From Roseiarcus sp963822215 (GTDB lineage: Bacteria > Pseudomonadota > Alphaproteobacteria > Rhizobiales > Beijerinckiaceae): 64,000 nucleotides of DNA. The notes below the pieces were generated by a model that worked only from the letters and a program-made list of their open reading frames with translations, was not told the origin of the DNA and made no database searches. Both the position numbers and the translations under genes were made by a program. Where the stretch lies: positions 744,001 to 808,000 of the forward strand of contig CAWGGX010000007.1 of NCBI GenBank assembly GCA_963822215.1. Direction: 5' to 3'. This document shows, in pieces, positions 42,481 through 50,500 of this stretch (position 1 is the stretch's first letter; each line of letters begins with the position of its first letter).

Positions 42481-42656
42481 GTGAAAAAGCCGTCGCCGAT
42501 TTCGGTGAAGCGCTACGGGGTGGACGGCTCTACGATACCGTCGGCGGTCGCTATGTGACCATCGCGAATCTGCGTGAGTGGTCGAGCCGGGCAATTTCCT
42601 TTGTCGTTATCGACGCCCGATCGGGCGAAGACATAACGCGCCTTCTGGCTGGCTGA
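42481..42656 (+). pseudogene. Remnant of a PhaR-like polyhydroxyalkanoate regulator
   Basis: GTG 42481 begins KKPSPISVKRYG, then after one indel near 42515 a second frame gives RLYDTVGGRYVTIANLREW and FVVIDARSGEDITR, ending at TGA 42656. This matches the N-terminal PHB-accumulation regulator domain (KKYANRRLYNT...TYVTLEDLA...DAKTGEDITR pattern). Only the DNA-binding domain is left. The remnant is flanked by imperfect direct repeats of about 30 bp (42418-42449 and 42674-42704). Confidence 0.7.
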
Positions 42657-42742
42657 ATGGAGCGGAGAAAGCCATTGCGCTTCGGGCGGCCGCAATCGAC
42701 AATGATGGTCTTGCAGTTTCGCTCAACGAACAGAGATCCGCA

Positions 42743-43033
42743 GTGAAGCCGTCCGTCGCTCTCAGCCTGCACCGGGGCGCGGTCCGCGCGGCGGCGGCGC
42801 GGTTCCGGTCGGCGAACCCGCGCGTGTTCGGCTCGGCGCTTTCCGGCGCCGACAAGGAGGGCAGCGATCTCGACATCCTCGTCGATCCTCTGCCCGGCGC
42901 GACGCTCTTCGACCTTGGCGCGCTGCAGGTCGAGCTCATGGATATTCTCGGCGTGCCGGTCGATCTGCTGACGCCGGGCGACTTGCCGCCGAAAGTGCGT
43001 GCGAAGGTGTTGGCGGAAGCGCGGCCGGTATGA
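42743..43033 (+). CDS. Minimal nucleotidyltransferase (MNT family)
   Basis: 96 residues from GTG 42743. Contains the signature GSALSGADKEGSDLDILVDP with both metal-binding aspartates, as in MntA-type antitoxins that adenylylate HepT RNase toxins. The rest (LMDILGVPVDLLTPGDLPPK) is typical. No HepT-like gene follows: the next gene is an unrelated low-GC membrane protein. So this is an orphan, perhaps left after toxin loss. Confidence 0.8.
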   Translation: MKPSVALSLHRGAVRAAAARFRSANPRVFGSALSGADKEGSDLDILVDPLPGATLFDLGALQVELMDILGVPVDLLTPGDLPPKVRAKVLAEARPV

Positions 43034-43052
43034 ATGAGGTGGTCTTACAAAA

Positions 43053-43723
43053 ATGGGTAGTCTTGTGTTCGGCTTGAGTTTAGATTTGTGGAACAATCTC
43101 ATTGTTGCTTTTGGCATAATTAGTGGTACTTTCGTTGTTCTGACGGGTGGCGCAACGTACATAGCGTTTGAGCTACAGAAGCAAGAAGCGTCTGCGGCAC
43201 AAGTAGAATTTATCAAATACAAGGCGGGCGTCGCTGCCGAAGTTGCTAAAGCAAATGCGGACGCGGCGGAAGCAAACGAACGAGCTGCCAAACTTGAAAA
43301 AGAGGCCTCATCGGCACGACTGGAAACTGAACGACTAAAAGCGCAACTATCTTGGCGTACTCTCAGTAAAGATGCGGCGGATCATCTTCTAACATCTTTA
43401 GTAAAGGAGACGGGTAGCGTTAACATTTTGTATACAATGAGTGATCCTGAAGCAGAATATTTAGCAATACAACTTGTAAATATATTTACATTGGCGCATT
43501 GGAACGTAGGCTTTGCATCGTATTCTCTATCTGGAGGTCTTATATTTGGAATAAAGGTGCCGCAATCTGATGATCACGGGTTTTCTGTCATAAGCAGCGC
43601 GTTTGCCGAAGCACACTTACAATTTCTTCTGATCGATTGCATGCACAAGGAACGATGTCGACGTCGGGCACTACGGTTGCCGGGCCAACGATTTTTGTCG
43701 GTTCGAAGCCACCGCCACAATAA
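43053..43723 (+). pseudogene. Low-GC membrane/coiled-coil protein with a 3' frameshift
   Basis: One N-terminal membrane helix (residues about 12-36), a charged coiled coil (residues about 45-100, ANADAAEANERAAKLEKEAS) and a C-terminal alpha/beta domain (GSVNILYTMSDPEAEYLAIQ, LAHWNVGFASYSLSGGLIFG). The first frame degenerates after FAEAH. The next frame continues LTISSDRLHAQGTMSTSGTT and ends VAGPTIFVGSKPPPQ at TAA 43723, a natural ending for this protein type, so one base is missing near 43612-43616. Strikingly AT-rich compared with neighbours; probably acquired. Function unknown; similar in build to the gene at 152-1000. Confidence 0.7.
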
Positions 43724-43877
43724 GGCGAAAGCGCTCAGTTTGGCAAACTGAGACGCTATCTGCCCCTCCCATCACCTCCCGGTAGTGTGTCATTTTTGAA
43801 AATTGACGGGCTTGACGCGCACTCGCGACGTCCCGATGTCCCGTAGTCTGCTTGGCGCAATGCACGGAGACAGTACG

Positions 43878-44075
43878 ATGGCGATCTATCCCATATTTGC
43901 TCAAGAGAACGGCGAACGAATTGCGATCAATCCGGATCATGTGGTGAGCCTCCAGGAAATAGAGCCGCAGCGCGTGTTTATCGCGCTCCGCGATGGCGCC
44001 GGTGTCACAGTCGCTTTGACATTGGAGAGTGTTGTGGCGCGTCTAACCGGCGGTCGAGATTTGCGGTCGGAGTGA
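43878..44075 (+). CDS. Small hypothetical protein
   Basis: 65 residues from ATG 43878, preceded by GGAG. Compact beta-rich sequence (MAIYPIFAQENGERIAINPD, RVFIALRDGAGVTVALTLES) with no motif I recognise; it could be a small SH3- or PilZ-like fold but that is a guess. It lies in the decayed island between a frameshifted membrane gene and an IS remnant. Confidence 0.5.
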   Translation: MAIYPIFAQENGERIAINPDHVVSLQEIEPQRVFIALRDGAGVTVALTLESVVARLTGGRDLRSE

Positions 44076-44107
44076 ATCCGATGCCTACTCGACCTAAAGG
44101 AGAAAAG

Positions 44108-44276
44108 CGTCCGCCGACGTCAGTGTCCGCATCCATAAGCGCTTGAAAAGACGCCCGCCCAGGCGGCCGATATCACCGATAAGCTCTGGGAGGTTGAGGA
44201 CATTGTTTCGCTTATCGATGCCCGAGACACCTGCCGCGCTGAGACTCTCAAGGCGCTGCGCAAGCATGAATAAGTT
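44108..44276 (+). pseudogene. C-terminal remnant of an IS transposase
   Basis: After VSVRIHKRL and a one-base gap the frame reads KTPAQAADITDKLWEVEDIV, then SLIDARDTCRAETLKALRKHE and TAA. The HKxL-x-TPAQAAxxTDxLWxxxDIV pattern is the C-terminus of an IS1-like/integrase-core transposase common in rhizobia. The 5' part is missing. A 22-bp near-repeat with core GGCAAACTGAG occurs just after it (44275-44297) and at 43736-43757. Confidence 0.65.
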
Positions 44277-44347
44277 CAGTTATGGCAAACTGAGGCACTC
44301 CCCCGCCGTCTGCCGCTTGACTCTTCCCCCGCCCCGGCTCAAAACAA

Positions 44348-44362
44348 GAACAAAATGCGTAC
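44348..44362 (+). promoter_or_regulatory. Candidate LexA (SOS) box upstream of imuA
   Basis: GAAC-N7-GTAC at 44348-44362. The alphaproteobacterial LexA site is GTTC-N7-GTTC (GAAC-N7-GAAC on the other strand), so seven of eight conserved positions match. It lies about 20-35 bases before the imuA start, as expected for an SOS-controlled mutasome operon. Confidence 0.5.
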
Positions 44363-44380
44363 GAAGAGGATTTTGGCCGA

Positions 44381-45391
44381 ATGTCGCCGGGCGGCAGGGC
44401 GGGGGCGGCAGATTTGCGTCGCGTCATCGCCGAGATCGAAGCGAAGGCGGGCCTTGCGCCCGCTTCCGAGGCGCACTCCGCCCGGCGCATGGCCGTCGCG
44501 CGCGCCTTCGATCCCGCGCTCGGCGGCGGGCTCGCCGAGGACGCCCTGCATGAGATCGTCCCCGCTGCGCCCGCCGACGGGCCAGCGGCGATGGGCTTCG
44601 CGCTCGCGCTCGCAGCGCGCTTTCTCGACCGCCGCCCGGCCCCGGCGCTCCTGATCGGCGAGCAATTCGCCAGTCTCGAGGCGGGCGCGCTCTACGGGCC
44701 GGGCCTTGTCGCCCACGGGCTGCCGCTCCACCGGCTCGTGTTCGTCTCCGTTCCCGACGCCCTCTCGGCTTTGTGGGCGATGGAGGAGGCGCTGAAATGC
44801 GGCGCGCCCGCCGTGGTGGCGGCCGAGGTCTGGAGCTTGAAGAGCTATGGCCTCCTGGCCTCCCGCCGCCTCCTGATGGCCGCGCGCAAGGGCGGGACGC
44901 CGGCGCTCGTGGTGCTGGCGGGGGCCTACGGCCAAGCGGACCAGCTCTCCACCGCCGCCGCGACGCGCTTCGAGATCGCCGCCGCGCCGAGCGCCAAAAG
45001 CCCGGCGGCGGCCGGCCGGGACCTGCCGGGGCCCTTCGCCTGCATGGCGCGGCTCGTCAAGGCGCGCTCTGTAGGCGCGGTCGATGACCGCGCCTCCGCG
45101 CTCAGCGAGCGCGGCTACAGCGCCAGCGCTTCTGTAGGCGCGGTCGATGACCGCACCGCCGCGCTCAGCGAGCGCGGCTACAGCGCCAGCGCTTCTGTAG
45201 GCGCGATCGCTGATCGCGCCGCCGCGGTCAACGACCGCGGCTCCAGGGCGCGGCTCCAGGCGCACGACCCGACGCGCGCGGTGCGGCTCGAATGGCGGTA
45301 CGAGGAGAGGTGCTTTGACGACCCGGCGATTTCTCTCGCTCTGGCTGCCGCGTCTGGCGACCGACCGCGCGCGGCGTCTCCACGGCGTTGA
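44381..45391 (+). CDS. imuA: Mutasome protein ImuA with tandem-repeat insertion
   Basis: 336 residues. RecA/SulA-like fold of the ImuA family: ADLRRVIAEIEAKAG at the start, ARAFDPALGGGLAEDALHEI, ALLIGEQFASLEAGALYGPG, then WAMEEALKCGAPAVVAAEVW and SRRLLMAARKGGTPALVVL. Residues about 230-291 are a foreign stretch from three 63-bp repeats (units like SVGAVDDRASALSERGYSAS), after which the normal ending AVRLEWRYEERCFDDPAIS resumes. ImuA cooperates with ImuB and DnaE2 in error-prone lesion bypass. Overlaps imuB by 77 bases in another frame; preceded by a LexA-like site. Confidence 0.88.
   Translation: MSPGGRAGAADLRRVIAEIEAKAGLAPASEAHSARRMAVARAFDPALGGGLAEDALHEIVPAAPADGPAAMGFALALAARFLDRRPAPALLIGEQFASLEAGALYGPGLVAHGLPLHRLVFVSVPDALSALWAMEEALKCGAPAVVAAEVWSLKSYGLLASRRLLMAARKGGTPALVVLAGAYGQADQLSTAAATRFEIAAAPSAKSPAAAGRDLPGPFACMARLVKARSVGAVDDRASALSERGYSASASVGAVDDRTAALSERGYSASASVGAIADRAAAVNDRGSRARLQAHDPTRAVRLEWRYEERCFDDPAISLALAAASGDRPRAASPRR
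45068..45253 (+). repeat. Three tandem 63-bp palindromic units inside imuA
   Basis: Units at 45068-45130, 45131-45193 and 45194 to about 45253. Units 1 and 2 differ at very few bases; unit 3 is more diverged. Each begins TCTGTAGGCGCGGTCGATGA and contains CTGTAG ... CTACAG arms plus an inner GGCGCGGTC/GACCGCGCC hairpin. 63 is a multiple of three, so each adds 21 codons without breaking imuA. Confidence 0.9.
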
Positions 45392-46955
45392 CCCGCGCGC
45401 GCCGCTCGCGGCGGTCGCCAGGGTCGACAACGCCGAGCGTCTCGTCGGCGTCGACGCCGCCGCGGCGCGGCTCGGCCTGACCGTCGGCCTCACGCTCGCC
45501 GACGCCCGCGCGCGCCATCCCGCCCTCGTCGCCGTCGAGGCCGCGCCCGCCGAGGAGGCCCGGCTCCTCGAGCGCCTGTGCGACTGGAGCTCGCGCTTTA
45601 CCCCGCTCGCGGCGCTCGATCGTCCTGATGGGCTCATGCTCGACATTTCCGGCGTCGCGCATCTCCTTGGCGGCGAGGCGGGGCTTATCGAGGACTGCCG
45701 CGCGCGCCTCGCCGCGCAGGGGATTGCGGCGCGCGCCGGCGTGGCCGGCAATCCGCGCGGGGCTTTTGCGCTCGCCCGCTTCTCGACCCAAACCATCGCC
45801 CCCGAAACCCTGAACGACAAAGCCTTCGCCAAACTCTTCCACGACTTGCCGCTCGCAGCCCTCGGCCTCGACGCCAAGACGGTCGCCGACATGGCGCGGG
45901 CGGGCCTGCGCCGCATCGGCGACGTCGCGCTCCGGCCGCGCGCGCCGATCACGGCGCGGTTCGGGGCGCTGCCGGTCGCGCGGCTCGACGAGCTCAAGGG
46001 CGCGACCCGCGTCTCGATCGCGCCGCGATTTTCCCCGCCGGACTTTGTCGCCGAGCGGCGGTTCGCTTCGCCCGTTCAGACGGTCGAGGCGATCGAGCTT
46101 TCCCTGCGCAAGCTCGCCGATGACCTTGTCGTGCTGCTCGAGCGGCAGGCGAAGGGCGCGCGGCGGGTCGAGCTTTCGCTCTACCGGGTCGACGGCGCCG
46201 TGCGCCGCATCGCGGTCGGCGCCTCGCGGCCGCTGAACGAGGCGCGCGCGCTCGTCCGCCTCTTCGCCGAAAAGCTCGCGAGCCCTCAGGAGGACGCGAT
46301 CGACACGGGCTTCGGCGTCGACCTCTTGCGCCTTGCGTGTCTTACGGCCGAGCCGCTCGCCCCGTCTCAAGGCGAGATCGAGCGGGCGCACGAGGCCGAG
46401 CGGGCCCGCGCGCTCGCCGATCTCATCGACCGGCTGAGCGCGCGCCTCGGCGCGCGTGCGGTGACGCGGCGCGACCTCGTCGAGGCGCACCTACCCGAGC
46501 TCGCCGAGGCCGCGGCGCCGGCGATCTCAGGCGAGGCGCGCCGGGGCGGGAAGGGGGGTCGTCATTGCGAGGAGCGCAGCGACGAAGCAATCCAGGGATC
46601 GTGGAGCGCCCTACGTTCCCCCGGATTGCTTCGCTCCGCTCGCAATGACGATGCAAACGGCGTCCCCGCGCGGCCCCTGCGGCTCTTCGTTCGCCCCGAG
46701 CCGGTCGAAGCGCTGGCGGAGGTGCCCGACGGGCCGCCCTTGCGCTTCCGCTGGCGGCGCGTGCTGCACGACGTCGCCGCCATCGAGGGTCCCGAGCGCA
46801 TCGCGCCGCCCTGGTGGCGCAGAGATGGCGGCCCGACCCGCGACTATTTCCGCGCCGAGGATTCTCAAGGCCGCCGGTTCTGGCTCTACCGCGAAGGCCT
46901 CTGGGGTCGCGAGACGCAAAGGGCGAAATGGTTCGTGCACGGGGTGTTCGGGTAA
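45315..46955 (+). CDS. imuB: Mutasome protein ImuB (inactive Y-family polymerase)
   Basis: 546 residues. Y-family polymerase-like sequence: RRFLSLWLPRLATDRARRLH, LDISGVAHLLGGEAGLIEDC, IAARAGVAGNPRGAFALARF and GLRRIGDVALRPRAP, with a little-finger region and the C-terminal WWRRDGGPTRDYFRAEDSQG then RRFWLYREGL block typical of ImuB. ImuB lacks polymerase activity in studied species and links DnaE2 to the sliding clamp. Residues about 415-446 come from an in-frame palindromic repeat (46561-46650). Second gene of the imu operon. Confidence 0.93.
   Translation: MTTRRFLSLWLPRLATDRARRLHGVDPRAPLAAVARVDNAERLVGVDAAAARLGLTVGLTLADARARHPALVAVEAAPAEEARLLERLCDWSSRFTPLAALDRPDGLMLDISGVAHLLGGEAGLIEDCRARLAAQGIAARAGVAGNPRGAFALARFSTQTIAPETLNDKAFAKLFHDLPLAALGLDAKTVADMARAGLRRIGDVALRPRAPITARFGALPVARLDELKGATRVSIAPRFSPPDFVAERRFASPVQTVEAIELSLRKLADDLVVLLERQAKGARRVELSLYRVDGAVRRIAVGASRPLNEARALVRLFAEKLASPQEDAIDTGFGVDLLRLACLTAEPLAPSQGEIERAHEAERARALADLIDRLSARLGARAVTRRDLVEAHLPELAEAAAPAISGEARRGGKGGRHCEERSDEAIQGSWSALRSPGLLRSARNDDANGVPARPLRLFVRPEPVEALAEVPDGPPLRFRWRRVLHDVAAIEGPERIAPPWWRRDGGPTRDYFRAEDSQGRRFWLYREGLWGRETQRAKWFVHGVFG
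46561..46650. repeat. Palindromic repeat family Y, inside imuB
   Basis: GTCATTGCGAGGAGCGCAGC and, inverted, CCGCTCGCAATGACG form long arms; GAAGCAATCC pairs with GGATTGCTTC. The loop holds GGAGCGCCCTACGTTCC, shared with the copy at 58324-58418. Translated in imuB it reads HCEERSDEAIQGSW ... LLRSARNDD, a peptide often seen where this repeat sits in genes. Confidence 0.9.
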
Positions 46956-46960
46956 AAAAC

Positions 46961-47011
46961 CTTTCGCCCCGTTCACGGGGAGAAGGTGGCCGCGCAGCGG
47001 CCGGATGAGGG
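46961..47011. repeat. Palindromic repeat family X, after imuB
   Basis: CCCCGTTCACGGGG hairpin, then AGAAGGTGGCCGCGCAGCGG and CCGGATGAGGG. Same core (AGGTGGC..G.AG.GCCGGATGAGGG) as 47465-47495 and the two inverted copies in dnaE2. Confidence 0.85.
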
Positions 47012-47035
47012 CAAGTCAGGACAGGCAGAAAAGTC

Positions 47036-47389
47036 ATGCGCAACGACGTCCCCATGTCTTCCAAGCCTCGCGCTCGCGCGATGCGCGCCGAACCGACCGA
47101 CGCCGAGCGGCGGCTCTGGCACGCTTTGCGCGACCGTCGCATGCAGGCGCTGAAATTCCGTCGGCAGGCGCCGGTCGGTCCCTACATCGTCGATTTTCTT
47201 TGTGTCGCTCATCGGCTCATCGTGGAGGCGGACGGATCGCAGCATGCCGAGAGCTGGCGCGATGGGGTCCGCGACGCTTGGCTTGAGCAGCAAGGCTATA
47301 CGGTCCTGCGCTTCAGCAATCGCGACATTCTAACGGCGCGCGAAAGCGTACTCGCGACGATCGCGGCGAGGTGCGGACTGCCATGGTGA
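47036..47389 (+). CDS. DUF559 endonuclease-like protein
   Basis: 117 residues from ATG 47036, or 111 from ATG 47054. Has the DUF559 pattern: RAEPTDAERRLWHALRDRRM, KFRRQAPVGPYIVDFLC (Asp of the nuclease core), LIVEADGSQH (Glu) and WLEQQGYTVLRFSNRDI, a fold related to very-short-patch-repair (Vsr) endonucleases. Activity is not proven for the family. It lies between imuB and dnaE2, genes that usually abut, and is bracketed by two copies of repeat family X. Confidence 0.88.
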   Translation: MRNDVPMSSKPRARAMRAEPTDAERRLWHALRDRRMQALKFRRQAPVGPYIVDFLCVAHRLIVEADGSQHAESWRDGVRDAWLEQQGYTVLRFSNRDILTARESVLATIAARCGLPW

Positions 47390-47400
47390 GGCGCGCGCTT

Positions 47401-47497
47401 CCCCTCACCCCAACCCTCTCCCGCAAGCGGGAGAGGGAGCGCGCATTCCCTTCTCCCTCTTGCGGGAGAAGGTGGCGCGAAGCGCCGGATGAGGGCC
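47401..47497. repeat. Palindromic repeat family X, before dnaE2
   Basis: CTCTCCCGCAAGCGGGAGAG hairpin, a second TTCTCCCTCTTGCGGGAGAA hairpin, then GGTGGCGCGAAGCGCCGGAT and GAGGG. It ends five bases before the dnaE2 ATG and so overlaps its ribosome binding region. Confidence 0.85.
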
Positions 47498-47501
47498 TTC
47501 C

Positions 47502-50500
47502 ATGATCCGCCTCGAGCCCCGCTTCGCCGAGCTTTCGGCGATGACGAACTTTTCCTTCTTGCGCGGGGCCTCGCATCCGGAGGAGATGGTGGCGCGGGCG
47601 GCCGAGCTCGGGCTTGCGGGGATCGGGATCGCCGACCGCAACACGCTCGCCGGCGTTGTGCGCGCGCATGTCTTTGCGCGCGAGAACAGGGCGGCGATGG
47701 AGGGCATGCGGGTCGTTCCCGGCGCGCGCCTCGCCTTCGACGACGGAACGCCGGACGTGCTCGCCTATCCGCAGGACCGTGCGGCTTACGGCCGCCTCTG
47801 CCGCATCCTCACGGCGGGCAATCTGCGCGCGCCGAAGGGCGAGTGCTGGCTTAGGCTTGAGGACTTACTGGAGCACAATGAGGGGCTGCAGGTCATCGCG
47901 CTTCCCCTCCCCCCTTGTGGGGGAGGGTTAGGGAAGGGGGTCGCACGAACTTCACAGGGGAAGCGCGGTCAAGGCAAAATTGCCAAGGATAGCGTGACCC
48001 CCCACCCCGTCCCTCCCCCACAAGAGCTTGCGCCCGGGCGCGCGCAAGCGCGGCCCGGGTGGGGGAGGGTGAATGGCGGCGCCTCGGCGCAAAACGAAGG
48101 TCAAATCCTGAAACGCCTTCGCGACGCTTTCGGCCCCCGCCTCCGGATCGGCGCGAGTCTGACCTATGGCGAAGACATGCGCGGGGCGCTCGTAAGGCGC
48201 ATGGGGCTGGTGAAGGCACTCGGCGCCCCCCTCATCGCGACCAACGACGCGATGATGCACGCGCCCGAGCGGCGCGCGCTTGCCGACGTCGTCGCCTGCA
48301 TCCGCGAGGGCGTGACGCTCGAAGCCGCTGGAAAGCTTACCCAGGCCAACGCCGAACGGCATCTGAAAAACCCGCGCGAGATGGCGCGCCTGTTCGCCGA
48401 GGCGCCCGAGGCCGTTGAAGAAACAATCCGCTTCCTCCAGAACCTGGCCTTCAGCCTCGACGACCTGGCGCACCGCTATCCGGAGGAATTGCGCGAGGGC
48501 TACGCGACGCCCCAGGCGGCGCTCGAGGCTTTCGCCTTCGCGGGCGCCAAGGCGCGCTACCCGCAAGGCGTTCCTCAGCGCGTGCGCGAGGCGCTGACCC
48601 ACGAGCTCGCGCTCATCGCCGCGCTCGACTACGCCCCCTATTTCCTCACCGTGCACGACATCGTGCGCTTCGCCCGCTCGCAGGGCATTCTCTGCCAGGG
48701 CCGCGGCTCGGCGGCCAATTCCGCCGTCTGCTATTGCCTCTGGATCACCGAGGTCGACCCGGCTTGTTTCGATCTCCTGTTCGAGCGCTTCATCTCGCCC
48801 GAGCGCAACGAGCCGCCCGACATCGACGTCGATTTCGAGCACGAGCGGCGCGAGGAGGTGATCCAGTACATCTATGAGCGCTACGGGCGCGAGCGCGCCG
48901 GCCTCGCCGCGGCGGTCATCACCTATCGCACCCGCTCGGCGATCCGCGAGACGGCCAAGGTCTTCGGCCTCTCCGACGACGTGATCGCGGCCTTGAACGG
49001 CACCGCCTGGGGCCACGGGACGACGCCGATCGGCGAAGACAGGGTGCGCGCCGCGGGCCTCGATCCGGCCGACCCGTCGCTTGGGCTGGCGCTCAGGATG
49101 GCGGGCGAGCTCGCCGGTTTTCCGCGTCATCTCACCCAGCACAGCGGCGGCTTCGTCATCACCCGCGACCGGCTCGACGAGGTCGCGCCGATCCTGAACG
49201 CGGCGATGGAGGACCGCACCACGATCGAATGGGACAAGGACGATCTCGACGCGCTCGGCCTGCTCAAGATCGACGTGCTCGCGCTCGGCATGCTCACTGC
49301 GCTGTCGAAGGGCCTCGGCCTGCTCGAGACGCATTACGGCGAGAAGCTTTCGCTCGCGACCATCCCTTCCGAGGAGGCGTGCGTCTATTCGATGATCGGG
49401 CGCGCCGACACGATCGGCGTGTTCCAGATCGAGAGCCGGGCGCAGATGTCGATGCTGCCGCGGCTGAAGCCGGCGAGCTTCTACGATCTGGTGATCGAGG
49501 TCGCGATCGTGCGCCCCGGCCCGATCCAGGGCGACATGGTTCACCCATACCTGCGCCGCCGACAGGGGCTCGAGGACGTCGTCTATCCGTCGAAGGAGCT
49601 CGAGGCGGTGCTGCAAAAGACGCTCGGGGTGCCGCTGTTTCAGGAGCAGGCGATGAGGATCGCCATCGTCGCCGCGGGCTTCACGCCGGCCGAGGCCGAC
49701 CGGCTGCGGCGCGCCATGGCGACCTTCCGCCGGGTCGGCACGATCCAGACCTTTCAGGACAAGATGATCGAGGGCATGGCGGCCAAGGGTTACGATCGCG
49801 ACTTCGCCGAGCGCTGCTTCCGCCAGATCGAGGGTTTTGGGGAATACGGCTTTCCCGAGAGCCATGCGGCGAGCTTCGCGCTGCTCGTCTACGCCTCCTG
49901 CTGGATGAAGTGCCGCTATCCGGACGTGTTCGCCGCCGCGATGCTGAATTCCCAGCCGCTCGGCTTCTACGCGCCGGCGCAACTCGTGCGCGACGCGCGC
50001 GAGCATGGCGTCGAAGTGCGCGAGGTCGATGTCAACCTGTCGGACTGGGACAGTGCGCTGGAGCCGCTCCCTTCCCCCCGTGAGCGGGGGGAAGGTGGCG
50101 CGAAGCGCCAGATGAGGGGCGGCGCGGATTCTTCCGGAGAGGGCGGCGCAGCCCCTCATCCGGCCGCTGCGCGGCCACCTTCTCCCCGTAAACGGGGCGA
50201 AGGGGAGGGCGGGGGCGAAGGGATCCACCCCCGCCACGCCTCGATGGCGGAGCACATCCGCGCGACGCATGCGGTGCGGCTCGGCTTCCGGCAGATCCTC
50301 GGCGTCAAGGAGGAGGACATGCTGAAGCTCGTCGAGCGGCGCGGGGAAGGTTACGACTCCGTGCGGGACTTATGGCTGCGGAGCGGCCTCTCGTCCGCCG
50401 TGCTCGAAAAGCTCGCCGACGCCGACGCCTTCCGCTCGCTCGGCCTCGACCGGCGCGAGGCGCTCTGGGCGGTGCGCGGACTCGACCGGGTCGGCGATCA

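Noticed and set aside
45068..45253. CRISPR array in imuA
   Set aside because: Units are contiguous 63-bp copies without spacers and lie in a coding frame; no cas genes are nearby.
47952..50270. 772-residue minus-strand frame under dnaE2
   Set aside because: Antisense of the polymerase with a composition typical of a high-GC shadow and no domain.
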